DNA from: Alphaproteobacteria bacterium
GTDB taxonomy: Bacteria; Pseudomonadota; Alphaproteobacteria; UBA9219; RGZA01
Reading direction: 5' to 3'
Length of the DNA: 64,000 bases
Assembly (NCBI GenBank): GCA_021732145.1
Contig: JAKFVN010000007.1
Coordinates: forward strand, 1-64,000
The notes beneath the pieces are model-generated. The model did not search any database. It had not been told where the DNA came from and saw only the letters and a list, made by a program, of their open reading frames with translations. Made by a program: the position numbers and the translations under genes. How positions within the stretch are numbered: position 1 is the first letter of the stretch; each line of letters begins with the position of its first letter. Shown here one piece after another: positions 56,463 to 64,000 of the stretch.

Positions 56463-57596
56463 TTACGAACCTTTGATGGGTCTGTGGCCTTCAACGGATA
56501 ATCCATATCCATCAAGTCCAACCACCAGCTTCTTAGGGGAGTTGGTGAGCAAAATCATCTTCTTAATGCCTAAATCGAGCAGAATTTGGGCACCCACCCC
56601 GTAATCACGCAAGCTTTGCGCGGGTTTTTCGCCTGCTTCTTCGGCCATTAAACGCTGTGACAGAGTGCTGGGTTGCGGTTCGCGCAGCAATACAATCGCG
56701 CCGCGGCCTTCTTTTGCAATCGCCTGCATGGCGGCTTGAATCTCCCCGCCCCGGCCATCGCTGTGATCGCCCAATACATCTTCCAGAACATTGATTGCGT
56801 GCATACGCACCAGCACGGGCGCATCGCCGCTTAAATCGCCCTTCACTAATGCAATGTGCTCGGCATATGAAACCTTGTTGGCATAGACATGCATTTGGAA
56901 TTCGCCGCCGAATACCGAATGGAATGGCTGGCTGATACGCTTTTCAATTATCGTTTCCTTGCGGCGGCGGTATGCGATTAAATCAGCAATCGTACCAACC
57001 TTCATATTATGCAATTGCGCAAATGCAATCAGATCAGGAAGACGCGCCATGCTGCCATCATCCTTCATGATTTCGCAAATTACGCCCGCTGGCAGCAGCC
57101 CCGCCAGGCGCGCAATATCAACCGCGGCTTCGGTGTGGCCTGTGCGCACCAATACGCCGCCATCCTTTGCAATCAGCGGGAATACGTGGCCGGGCGTCAC
57201 GATATCTTCGGGGCGCGTTTCGGGGTCAATCGCAACCGCAATCGTTCGCGCGCGGTCGGCGGCGGAAATGCCTGTGGTAACGCCTTCGCGCGCTTCAATC
57301 GAAACCGTGAATGCCGTTTGATGGCGCGTGCCATTATTCGAACTCATCGGCGGGATGTTGAGGCGTTCGACCATTTGCCTATCCATCGCCAGACAAATCA
57401 AACCACGCGCATGTTTTGCCATGAAATTCACGGCATCGGCATTGCACATTTGGGCGGGCATAATAATGTCGCCTTCGTTTTCACGGTTTTCATCATCCGC
57501 CAAAATGAACATGCGGCCCGCTTTTGCTTCGGCAATAATTTCTTCGGGCGTTGATAACGCCTTATGCCATTCCATGTTTACCGCTGCGTTTGCCAT
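56463..57596 (-). CDS. ribBA: 3,4-dihydroxy-2-butanone 4-phosphate synthase with degenerate GTP cyclohydrolase II domain
   Basis: A 377-residue RibBA. The DHBP synthase half (1-205) is intact: [33 protein letters not shown] and [10 protein letters not shown]. The C-terminal half has the cyclohydrolase II fold but has lost the zinc cysteines: the usual Cys...Cys-X-Cys positions are Asn269, Asp280 and Arg282, and the RQEGRGIGL catalytic block is replaced. This is the RibBX-like variant seen in many proteobacteria, where only the synthase works and a separate cyclohydrolase is needed. None is in this window. Confidence 0.93.
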   Translation of the reverse strand: MANAAVNMEWHKALSTPEEIIAEAKAGRMFILADDENRENEGDIIMPAQMCNADAVNFMAKHARGLICLAMDRQMVERLNIPPMSSNNGTRHQTAFTVSIEAREGVTTGISAADRARTIAVAIDPETRPEDIVTPGHVFPLIAKDGGVLVRTGHTEAAVDIARLAGLLPAGVICEIMKDDGSMARLPDLIAFAQLHNMKVGTIADLIAYRRRKETIIEKRISQPFHSVFGGEFQMHVYANKVSYAEHIALVKGDLSGDAPVLVRMHAINVLEDVLGDHSDGRGGEIQAAMQAIAKEGRGAIVLLREPQPSTLSQRLMAEEAGEKPAQSLRDYGVGAQILLDLGIKKMILLTNSPKKLVVGLDGYGLSVEGHRPIKGS

Positions 57597-58195
57597 TATG
57601 AAGCCTTATAGTTTTGAAGGCGCGCGACATAGCGCGCCAGCATATCAATTTCAATATTCACTGATGTGCCAGCTTTTACATGCTGGATACCGGTGTTGGT
57701 AAAGGTGTGCGGAATAATCATCACACCAAAGCGGTTACCTTCCACGCTGTTTACTGTAAGCGAAATTCCGTCAATCGTAATGCACCCCTTTGTCGCAATG
57801 TAGGGGGCCAAATCCTTAGAAACCGTAAAGTCAAAGCGCCAGCCATCGCCCTCTTCCCGCACGCTTACGCACTCACCCACGCCGTCCACATGGCCATAAA
57901 CCAGATGCCCGCCCAGCTCATCGCCCAGTTTAAGCGAACCTTCCAGATTAACGGCGGTATGGAATGCCCATTTGCCAACGGTTGTCTTGGCAAGTGTTTC
58001 TGCCGACACCTGAACCTTAAACGTATCACCGGTTTTTTCGGTGAGCGTTAGGCACACGCCGTTGCACGCAATGGACGCGCCGATTTTGGCAGCATTCAGA
58101 TTCAAATTTTTGGTTTGGATAGCAAGCTCCACATCGCACTCGGTTTTTTCAACCGCGACAATCAGCCCCACATCCTGAATTAACCCTGTAAACAT
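57596..58195 (-). CDS. ribE: Riboflavin synthase alpha subunit
   Basis: A 199-residue riboflavin synthase. The N-terminal MFTGLIQDVGLIVAVE and the repeated lumazine-binding motifs (IACNGVCLTLTE, LGDELGGHLVYGHVDGVG, CITIDGISLTVN) show both barrels. It converts two lumazines to riboflavin and a pyrimidine. Its stop overlaps the ribBA start by one base. Confidence 0.97.
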   Translation of the reverse strand: MFTGLIQDVGLIVAVEKTECDVELAIQTKNLNLNAAKIGASIACNGVCLTLTEKTGDTFKVQVSAETLAKTTVGKWAFHTAVNLEGSLKLGDELGGHLVYGHVDGVGECVSVREEGDGWRFDFTVSKDLAPYIATKGCITIDGISLTVNSVEGNRFGVMIIPHTFTNTGIQHVKAGTSVNIEIDMLARYVARLQNYKAS

Positions 58196-58204
58196 TGCAC
58201 TCTT

Positions 58205-59305
58205 CTATCCTGCCCGAACGAAGCTTTCCAGCCTGTCATTGCCAAGCATCTTGCACGCATATGGCTTGAATTGGTGGCGCTGCACCAAGGTTTCAACCCC
58301 CAATGGCTTCAGGCTTGGCTTGCCATCATCGCCAATCAGCGACGGCGCAGTAATCCATTCCAGCCTATCAATCACGCCGTCTTTAATCAGCGCAGCCGCC
58401 AGATACGCGCCGCCTTCGACCAGCACGCGCGTTAATCCGCGTTCGCCCAATTTGCGCGCAGCAACGCCCAAATCAATATAGCCATCATCATTGGTTGGAA
58501 CGGTGAGCACAATTGCGCCGCGCTTTTCCAATTCCTTGATTTTCCCGGCATCGCTTTTTTCGCGCGTGATAATCCAAAGCGGTTTTTCACCCGCGGCTGT
58601 GACCATTTTTCCGGTCATTGGAATATTCAATTGCCTGTCCACCACAATGCGGATGGGTGATGCTTTTTCAAGGCCCGCCAAACGGCAAGTCAGTTCAGGG
58701 TCATCCGCCAACACCGTGCCAATGCCCACCATTACAGCGTCATTCGATGCGCGCAGCGTATGCACATATTGGCGCGCGGTTTCGCCGGTTATCCAGCGGC
58801 TTTCGCCGCTTTCGGTGGCGATGCGGCCATCGAGTGTGCTGGCCAATTTCAATGTGAACATGGGCCGGCCATGCTTCACGCGCTTTAAAAAACCTTCCTG
58901 CTGGAATGCGGCTTCTTCGGCCAGCACACCCGAAACCACTTCAATGCCCGCAGCGCGCAGCATCGTAAAACCTTTACCACTCACACGTGGATCCGGATCT
59001 TCCATCGTTGCGACTACACGCGCAATGCCCGCGTTAATTAAAGCTTCGGAACATGGAGGGGTTTTACCGTGATGGGAGCAAGGCTCTAAGGTCACATACG
59101 CAGTTGCGCCTTTGGCTTTATCTCCCGCTTGCGCAATCGCTTGCGTTTCCGCATGCGGGCGGCCCCCCGGCTGCGTTACGCCGCGGCCAACAATCATGCC
59201 GTCTTTGACAAGCACGCAGCCAACCGATGGGTTTGGCGCCACCTGCCCTAACATGCGCGCGCCCATATTCAGCGCGATTTTCATATAGTCGATGTCGTTG
59301 TGCAT
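58205..59305 (-). CDS. ribD: Bifunctional riboflavin deaminase/reductase
   Basis: A 366-residue RibD. The deaminase part has the zinc site HAETQAI and EPCSHHGKTPPCSEAL. The reductase part starts FTLKLASTLDGRIATESGESRWITG and ends TRVLVEGGAYLAAALI. It performs the second and third steps from GTP-derived pyrimidine. It begins at the nrdR stop. Confidence 0.97.
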   Translation of the reverse strand: MHNDIDYMKIALNMGARMLGQVAPNPSVGCVLVKDGMIVGRGVTQPGGRPHAETQAIAQAGDKAKGATAYVTLEPCSHHGKTPPCSEALINAGIARVVATMEDPDPRVSGKGFTMLRAAGIEVVSGVLAEEAAFQQEGFLKRVKHGRPMFTLKLASTLDGRIATESGESRWITGETARQYVHTLRASNDAVMVGIGTVLADDPELTCRLAGLEKASPIRIVVDRQLNIPMTGKMVTAAGEKPLWIITREKSDAGKIKELEKRGAIVLTVPTNDDGYIDLGVAARKLGERGLTRVLVEGGAYLAAALIKDGVIDRLEWITAPSLIGDDGKPSLKPLGVETLVQRHQFKPYACKMLGNDRLESFVRAG

Positions 59306-59779
59306 TTAGGTGCCGGATTTCTGGTTATCTTGGCGCAGATTATCAATGAATTCATTGAAATCATCTGGCTCACGGAAATCTTTATAAACCGATGCGTAAC
59401 GCACATAGCCAACGTGGTCGAGCGTCAATAACGCATCCATCACATATTCGCCGATTTGTTTGGTGGTGATTTCGTTTTCACCCAAAGATTCCAACTGGCG
59501 CACGATGCTGTTCACCACGGCTTCAATGCGTTCTTCATCAATCGGGCGTTTGCGAAGCGCAAGACGAAGCGAGCGTTCAACCTTGCTGCGTTCAAAGGGC
59601 TGGCGTTCGCCATCCGATTTCTTGATAACGATGAGTTCGCGCAATTGCACGCGCTCAAACGTCGTGAAGCGCGCACCGCATTGATTGCACTGACGGCGAC
59701 GACGAATAGCCGCATCATCATCCGTTGAACGGCTGTCTTTTACTTGGCTATCTTCATGTCCGCAGAACGGGCAGCGCAT
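59306..59779 (-). CDS. nrdR: Transcriptional repressor NrdR
   Basis: A 157-residue NrdR, a zinc-finger plus ATP-cone repressor of ribonucleotide reductase genes. The zinc ribbon is [17 protein letters not shown] and [16 protein letters not shown]. The ATP cone is [21 protein letters not shown]. It lies between glyA and ribD, the usual alphaproteobacterial place. Confidence 0.97.
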   Translation of the reverse strand: MRCPFCGHEDSQVKDSRSTDDDAAIRRRRQCNQCGARFTTFERVQLRELIVIKKSDGERQPFERSKVERSLRLALRKRPIDEERIEAVVNSIVRQLESLGENEITTKQIGEYVMDALLTLDHVGYVRYASVYKDFREPDDFNEFIDNLRQDNQKSGT

Positions 59780-59787
59780 AAATGCTC

Positions 59788-61110
59788 CTACCTTGTTTCA
59801 GCCTGGTAAATCGGGAAACGATCGCACAGGGCTTTCACCTCCGCCTTTACCTTGGCTTCGACCAAATTGTTGCCATCAGGATTTTGTGCAAGCGTAGCAA
59901 CGGTTTCCGCAATCCAGTTTGCAATCTGCTTGAACTCGGCCTTAGTGAATCCGCGCGTTGTTGCGGCGGGTGAACCCAAACGCACGCCCGAAGTCACGGT
60001 TGGCGGTTTGGTATCAAACGGAATGCCGTTCTTGTTCGATGTCATGCCTGCGTTTTCCAAAGCAGTCGTCGCATCCTTACCCGTGATGTTCTTTGATGTT
60101 AAATCGACGAGCACAATGTGGCTGTCGGTTCCGCCCGATACAACGCCGAAGCCGTGGCTTACAAGGGTGTCAGCAAGAATGCGTGCGTTATCAAGAACAT
60201 TTTGCGCATAGGTTTTAAATGCAGGTTGCAATGCTTCACCAAACGCAACCGCCTTTGCAGCAATCACATGCATGAGTGGGCCGCCCTGAATACCCGGGAA
60301 GATAGCGGAGTTGAATTTTTTACCGAGTTCCGGGTCGTTCGATAAAATCATGCCGCCACGTGGGCCGCGCAATGTTTTATGCGTGGTGGTGGTTGCAACA
60401 TGCGCATGCGGGAACGGGCTTGGGTACACGCCGCCAGCAATCAAACCGGCATAATGCGCCATATCCACCATAAACACTGCACCAACTTCATCGGCAATGT
60501 TGCGGAAACGTGCGAAGTCGATGGTGCGCGGGTAAGCCGAGCCACCAGCGATAATCATCTTCGGTTTATGCTTGCGTGCCAATTCTTCCATTTGTTCGTA
60601 ATCAATCAAATGCGTATCGCGCTTCACGCCGTAGCTGACCACGTTAAACCATTTGCCGGATTGATTGACGGATGCGCCGTGGGTTAAGTGACCACCAGCA
60701 GCTAAATCCAAACCCATGAACGTATCACCGGGCTTCATCACCGCCATGAACACGGCCTGGTTTGCTTGGGAGCCGGAATTGGGTTGCACGTTGGCATAGG
60801 TGCAGCCGAATAATTTGCAGGCGCGGTCAATCGCCAGTTTTTCGGCGATATCGACATATTCGCAGCCATTGTAATAACGCTTGCCCGGATAACCTTCGGC
60901 GTATTTGTTGGTGAGCACGGAACCTTGCGCTTCCAATACCGCGCGGGACACGATGTTTTCCGAGGCAATCAATTCAATCTGGTCTTGCTGGCGGACAAGT
61001 TCGCCGCGCAGCGCTTCAAACAATTCAGGGTCGGATTTACGAACAGATTCTTCAAAGAACCGGTTACGAATTCCTGCAACGCTGTCATTTGCGGGTTGTG
61101 CTAAAGCCAT
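59788..61110 (-). CDS. glyA: Serine hydroxymethyltransferase
   Basis: A 440-residue PLP enzyme that splits serine to glycine and methylene-THF. It has [33 protein letters not shown], and the PLP lysine in [15 protein letters not shown]. It is 14 bases after rpiB in the same direction. Length is normal. Confidence 0.98.
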   Translation of the reverse strand: MALAQPANDSVAGIRNRFFEESVRKSDPELFEALRGELVRQQDQIELIASENIVSRAVLEAQGSVLTNKYAEGYPGKRYYNGCEYVDIAEKLAIDRACKLFGCTYANVQPNSGSQANQAVFMAVMKPGDTFMGLDLAAGGHLTHGASVNQSGKWFNVVSYGVKRDTHLIDYEQMEELARKHKPKMIIAGGSAYPRTIDFARFRNIADEVGAVFMVDMAHYAGLIAGGVYPSPFPHAHVATTTTHKTLRGPRGGMILSNDPELGKKFNSAIFPGIQGGPLMHVIAAKAVAFGEALQPAFKTYAQNVLDNARILADTLVSHGFGVVSGGTDSHIVLVDLTSKNITGKDATTALENAGMTSNKNGIPFDTKPPTVTSGVRLGSPAATTRGFTKAEFKQIANWIAETVATLAQNPDGNNLVEAKVKAEVKALCDRFPIYQAETR

Positions 61111-61124
61111 TGGTCTTACCTTTC

Positions 61125-61574
61125 TTATAATTTATTCGGATCAAGTTTGTTTAATTTTTCAACGCGTTCGGCATATCGCCCGCCCAGAAATTCGGTTTTC
61201 AAAAAGACTTCCACGCAATCTCTGATAAGGTCATAGCCCATGAAATCAGCCGCAAGGCTGAGGATATTCGCATCATTATGCTGGCGCGCCATTTTGGCGG
61301 CGGTCACGTGCGGGCAAAGCGCTGCGCGCACATGCTGAAAACGATTGGCTGCCATCGCAATGCCATTGCCAGAGCCGCAGATGATAATTGCCTTACCTGC
61401 TTTGCCGTCTTTTAAGGCCAGCGCAGCAGCGACGCCAAAGTCCTGGCTATCTACGCGGTCGGCGCTTTTTGTTCCGAGATCAAGCGTCATGAAACCGAGG
61501 CTCTCGATGAACTTAATCAGCTCGCCCTTATAGGCAAAACCGCGATGGTCGGATGCAAGTGCGATAGTTTCCAT
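61125..61574 (-). CDS. rpiB: Ribose-5-phosphate isomerase B
   Basis: A 149-residue RpiB. It begins [19 protein letters not shown] and has [23 protein letters not shown], with the catalytic Cys, and [17 protein letters not shown]. The open frame runs upstream to 61955, but the METIA start matches family length and the upstream extension shows no homology. It heads the minus-strand operon that runs to hppA. Confidence 0.96.
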   Translation of the reverse strand: METIALASDHRGFAYKGELIKFIESLGFMTLDLGTKSADRVDSQDFGVAAALALKDGKAGKAIIICGSGNGIAMAANRFQHVRAALCPHVTAAKMARQHNDANILSLAADFMGYDLIRDCVEVFLKTEFLGGRYAERVEKLNKLDPNKL

Positions 61575-61686
61575 AATTGTTAAAAACCCGGTCTTTGGCA
61601 GAAATTTAAAGGAGGCAAAGACTATCAAAAATGGGGCTTTAAACAAAGCCTTTCTGAAAACATTATTTTTATGCTGAAATGCCCTT

Positions 61687-61893
61687 ATGAACAGCAAAAA
61701 CGGCACGAAAACTACCAAGGAAATCCTCTTCGAAATCACGCACATGGGCGCCGTTGCAAGGGTTACGGCCATTGACCCTATCACTGGCACCGAAGTGGTT
61801 ATCCAAGGCCCTGCCAGCGCAGGCGATGCCGTTTTAAAGCAAAACGCCGCCCGAAAACTGATGTTCGTGCTCAACAAAGAAAAGAAAAAATGA
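61687..61893 (+). CDS. Small conserved protein near glyA/rpiB
   Basis: A 68-residue basic protein: an N-terminal Lys-rich stretch, then ILFEITHMGAVARVTAIDPITG, strands with a TEVVIQGPASAGDA turn and a KLMFVLNKEKKK helix. It resembles small alphaproteobacterial proteins (DUF6898-like) often encoded beside glyA; the family call is from memory. The acetyltransferase start overlaps its stop by four bases, so the two are coupled. Confidence 0.7.
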   Translation: MNSKNGTKTTKEILFEITHMGAVARVTAIDPITGTEVVIQGPASAGDAVLKQNAARKLMFVLNKEKKK

Positions 61894-62471
61894 ACCTGCA
61901 ATCTGTCACGTTGGAAAACGAAATTGTCCGCCTTGTTCCACTTACACTTGACCATGCAAAGGAACTGGGCGCAGCCGCTGCCGATGGCGCGTTATGGGAA
62001 CCGCAATATTCATCCATCCCATTGCCTAATGAAGAAACAAAATATATCCAAAACGCATTGAATGCCTGTGATGCAAAAATTTGCATTGCATTCGCAGTCA
62101 TCGAGCAACAATCGGGCGATTTAATCGGCACCACGCGGCTTTATCACTACGATGAGGAAAACGAACGTATTATGCTTGGCTACACATGGTATGCGAAACG
62201 CGCACAGGGTTCGAAAATCAACCCTTCATGTAAATTATTAGTGTTAGCGCACGCGTTTGAAATGTTGAATTGCGGCGCTGTTGAATTCCAAGTAGACAGC
62301 ACCAATGAACGATCATTGGCGGCAGTCAAAAAACTTGGTGCAAAACAGGATGGCATTTTGCGCAATCACAAAAAACGCCGTGATGGCAGCTATAGAGACA
62401 CGGTATCTTTCAGCATCACACGTGAAGAATGGCCACATATCAAACAACAGCTACAACAGAGAGTGGCCTGA
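61890..62471 (+). CDS. GNAT acetyltransferase, RimJ/RimL-like
   Basis: A 193-residue N-acetyltransferase. It starts VRLVPLTLDHAKELGAAAADG and has GYTWYAKRAQGSKINPSCKLL, then VEFQVDSTNERSLAAVKKLGAKQDGILRNHK, the acetyl-CoA and C-terminal family blocks. Target unknown (protein N-terminus or small amine). The folP start overlaps its stop (TGATG). Confidence 0.9.
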   Translation: MNLQSVTLENEIVRLVPLTLDHAKELGAAAADGALWEPQYSSIPLPNEETKYIQNALNACDAKICIAFAVIEQQSGDLIGTTRLYHYDEENERIMLGYTWYAKRAQGSKINPSCKLLVLAHAFEMLNCGAVEFQVDSTNERSLAAVKKLGAKQDGILRNHKKRRDGSYRDTVSFSITREEWPHIKQQLQQRVA

Positions 62472-63291
62472 TGCCCGCCCCTTTAATTATGGGAATTCTA
62501 AACGTCACACCGGATAGTTTTTCCGATGGCGGGAAGTTTGTGTTGGTTGATGCGGCGATAAAACACGGCGTTCAGTTGATGAATGACGGCGCGAATATTC
62601 TGGATATTGGCGGGGAATCCACACGACCAAACGCAACACCTGTTTCACCAAATGAAGAACAGAAACGCGTATTGCCCATTATAACCACATTAAAAGCAGA
62701 GGCACAAAAACGCGGCGTAAAAATTTCCGTTGATACGCGCAATGCCAGCACGATGCGCGAAGCGGTGAAAGCTGGCGCGGATATCATCAATGACGTCAGC
62801 GCTCTCACCCACACGCCTGAGAGCATGAAGGTTGCCGCCGAATGTGATGCGCAGATTGTGCTGATGCATATGCAAGGTAACCCGCAAACCATGCAAAACA
62901 ATCCAACCTATAAAGATGTCGTGCAGGATGTTTATGATTATCTGGAACAACGCATTGATGCATGCATGATGGCGGGCATTCAAAAATCACGCCTTATTGC
63001 CGATCCGGGCTTGGGGTTTGGCAAAACGGCGGAGCACAGTATCGCGCTGTTGAATAATGCACGGATATTCCAAAATCTTGGCGTTCCCATACTTATCGGT
63101 GCCTCACGCAAAAGCTTTCTTGCCAAACTTGCCAAGCTGGCAGAAGGCGAAGACCGACTGCAAATATCGCTAATTGCGGCAGTAATGGCCGTGGAGCACG
63201 GCGCACAAATCCTACGTGTGCATGATGTGGCCGAAACCAAAGAAGCCTTAATGATTTGGCAAGGTTTGGACCGTATTGATAACAGCCATTA

Positions 63292-63292
<1 letters not shown>
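62471..63292 (+). CDS. folP: Dihydropteroate synthase
   Basis: A 273-residue DHPS, the sulfonamide target in folate synthesis. It has IMGILNVTPDSFSDGGKF, DIGGESTRPNATPVS, ISVDTRNASTMREAVKAGADIINDVSAL, and a C-terminal GASRKSFLAKL. ATG 62471 overlaps the previous stop; the frame before it is out of family. Confidence 0.97.

Positions 63293-64000
<708 letters not shown>

Noticed and set aside
53301..61574. FMN riboswitch in the riboflavin cluster
   Set aside because: Genes are abutting or separated by a few bases; there is no room for or trace of the conserved RFN elements.
61575..61955. N-terminal extension of rpiB
   Set aside because: The extra 127 residues have no similarity to the family and overlap the plus-strand small protein gene; METIA at 61574 is the normal start.

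Overview
The window is a gene-dense stretch of an alphaproteobacterial chromosome with mid-range GC (roughly half by eye). The lineage call rests on gene order: rpiB-glyA-nrdR-ribD-ribE-ribBA-ribH-nusB-thiL-(FliL-like)-hppA, a tatABC-serS-LytM-DUF815 block, an adrenodoxin-type ferredoxin beside a thioredoxin-reductase-like ferredoxin reductase, pyruvate phosphate dikinase, an alphaproteobacterial-length S4, and CtrA-type TTAA-N7-TTAAC sites. A Micavibrio- or Rhodospirillales-like host is possible, but I cannot place it more finely. I see no tRNA, rRNA, CRISPR array, insertion sequence or prophage.

Layout. 1-6034: the 3' end of purL, a small unknown gene, bolA, a frame-disrupted OmpR-type DNA-binding protein, a CGFS glutaredoxin, a small exported protein, a broken small gene, a secreted PDZ-less HtrA-like protease, a degenerate copper-chaperone-like protein and rpsD. 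6329-12696: a methyltransferase pseudogene, a TrmN6-like methyltransferase, a polyprenyl diphosphate synthase with a downstream unknown 393-residue protein, a TerC-family membrane protein and a divergent chemoreceptor-like protein. 12780-20856: ppdK, an orphan radical SAM protein facing a secreted S74-chaperone protein with a tandem repeat, archaeal/eukaryotic-type glycyl-tRNA synthetase and a di-iron ferritin-like protein.

21004-29658 is a surface-polysaccharide region interrupted by ilvD: a large multidomain glycosyltransferase, a WbpK-like dehydratase/epimerase, a GT2 glycosyltransferase, a WecA/WbpL-type initiating transferase and a WbpM/CapD-type nucleotide-sugar 4,6-dehydratase. The last three sugar-nucleotide and initiation enzymes resemble the P. 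aeruginosa wbpK-wbpL-wbpM set. 29651-39284 holds a DUF815 ATPase, a LysM/LytM lipoprotein with a degenerate active site, serS, tatCBA (tatA is only 57 codons), a lipoprotein, a small unknown, a J-like protein without HPD, and nadE.

39285-39580 holds the strongest non-coding signal. Two adjacent long hairpins align to each other as diverged copies, and their differences are paired (compensatory). 39581-51441 carries a DUF4389 protein, an alpha/beta hydrolase, a DEAD-box helicase, lptD, a beta-class GST, an EmrAB-type efflux pair, ferredoxin plus its reductase, citrate synthase and a CinA-type protein. 51516-61574 is one long minus-strand run from rpiB down to hppA: one-carbon metabolism, riboflavin synthesis, NusB, ThiL and the proton pyrophosphatase. 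61687-64000 has a small protein, a GNAT acetyltransferase, folP and the start of mdh.

Several genes keep a fold but lose key residues (RibBA cyclohydrolase half, LytM domain, J domain, PCuAC domain, chemoreceptor tip). At least two loci are frame-disrupted. All start choices and domain calls are by eye; no database search was run.
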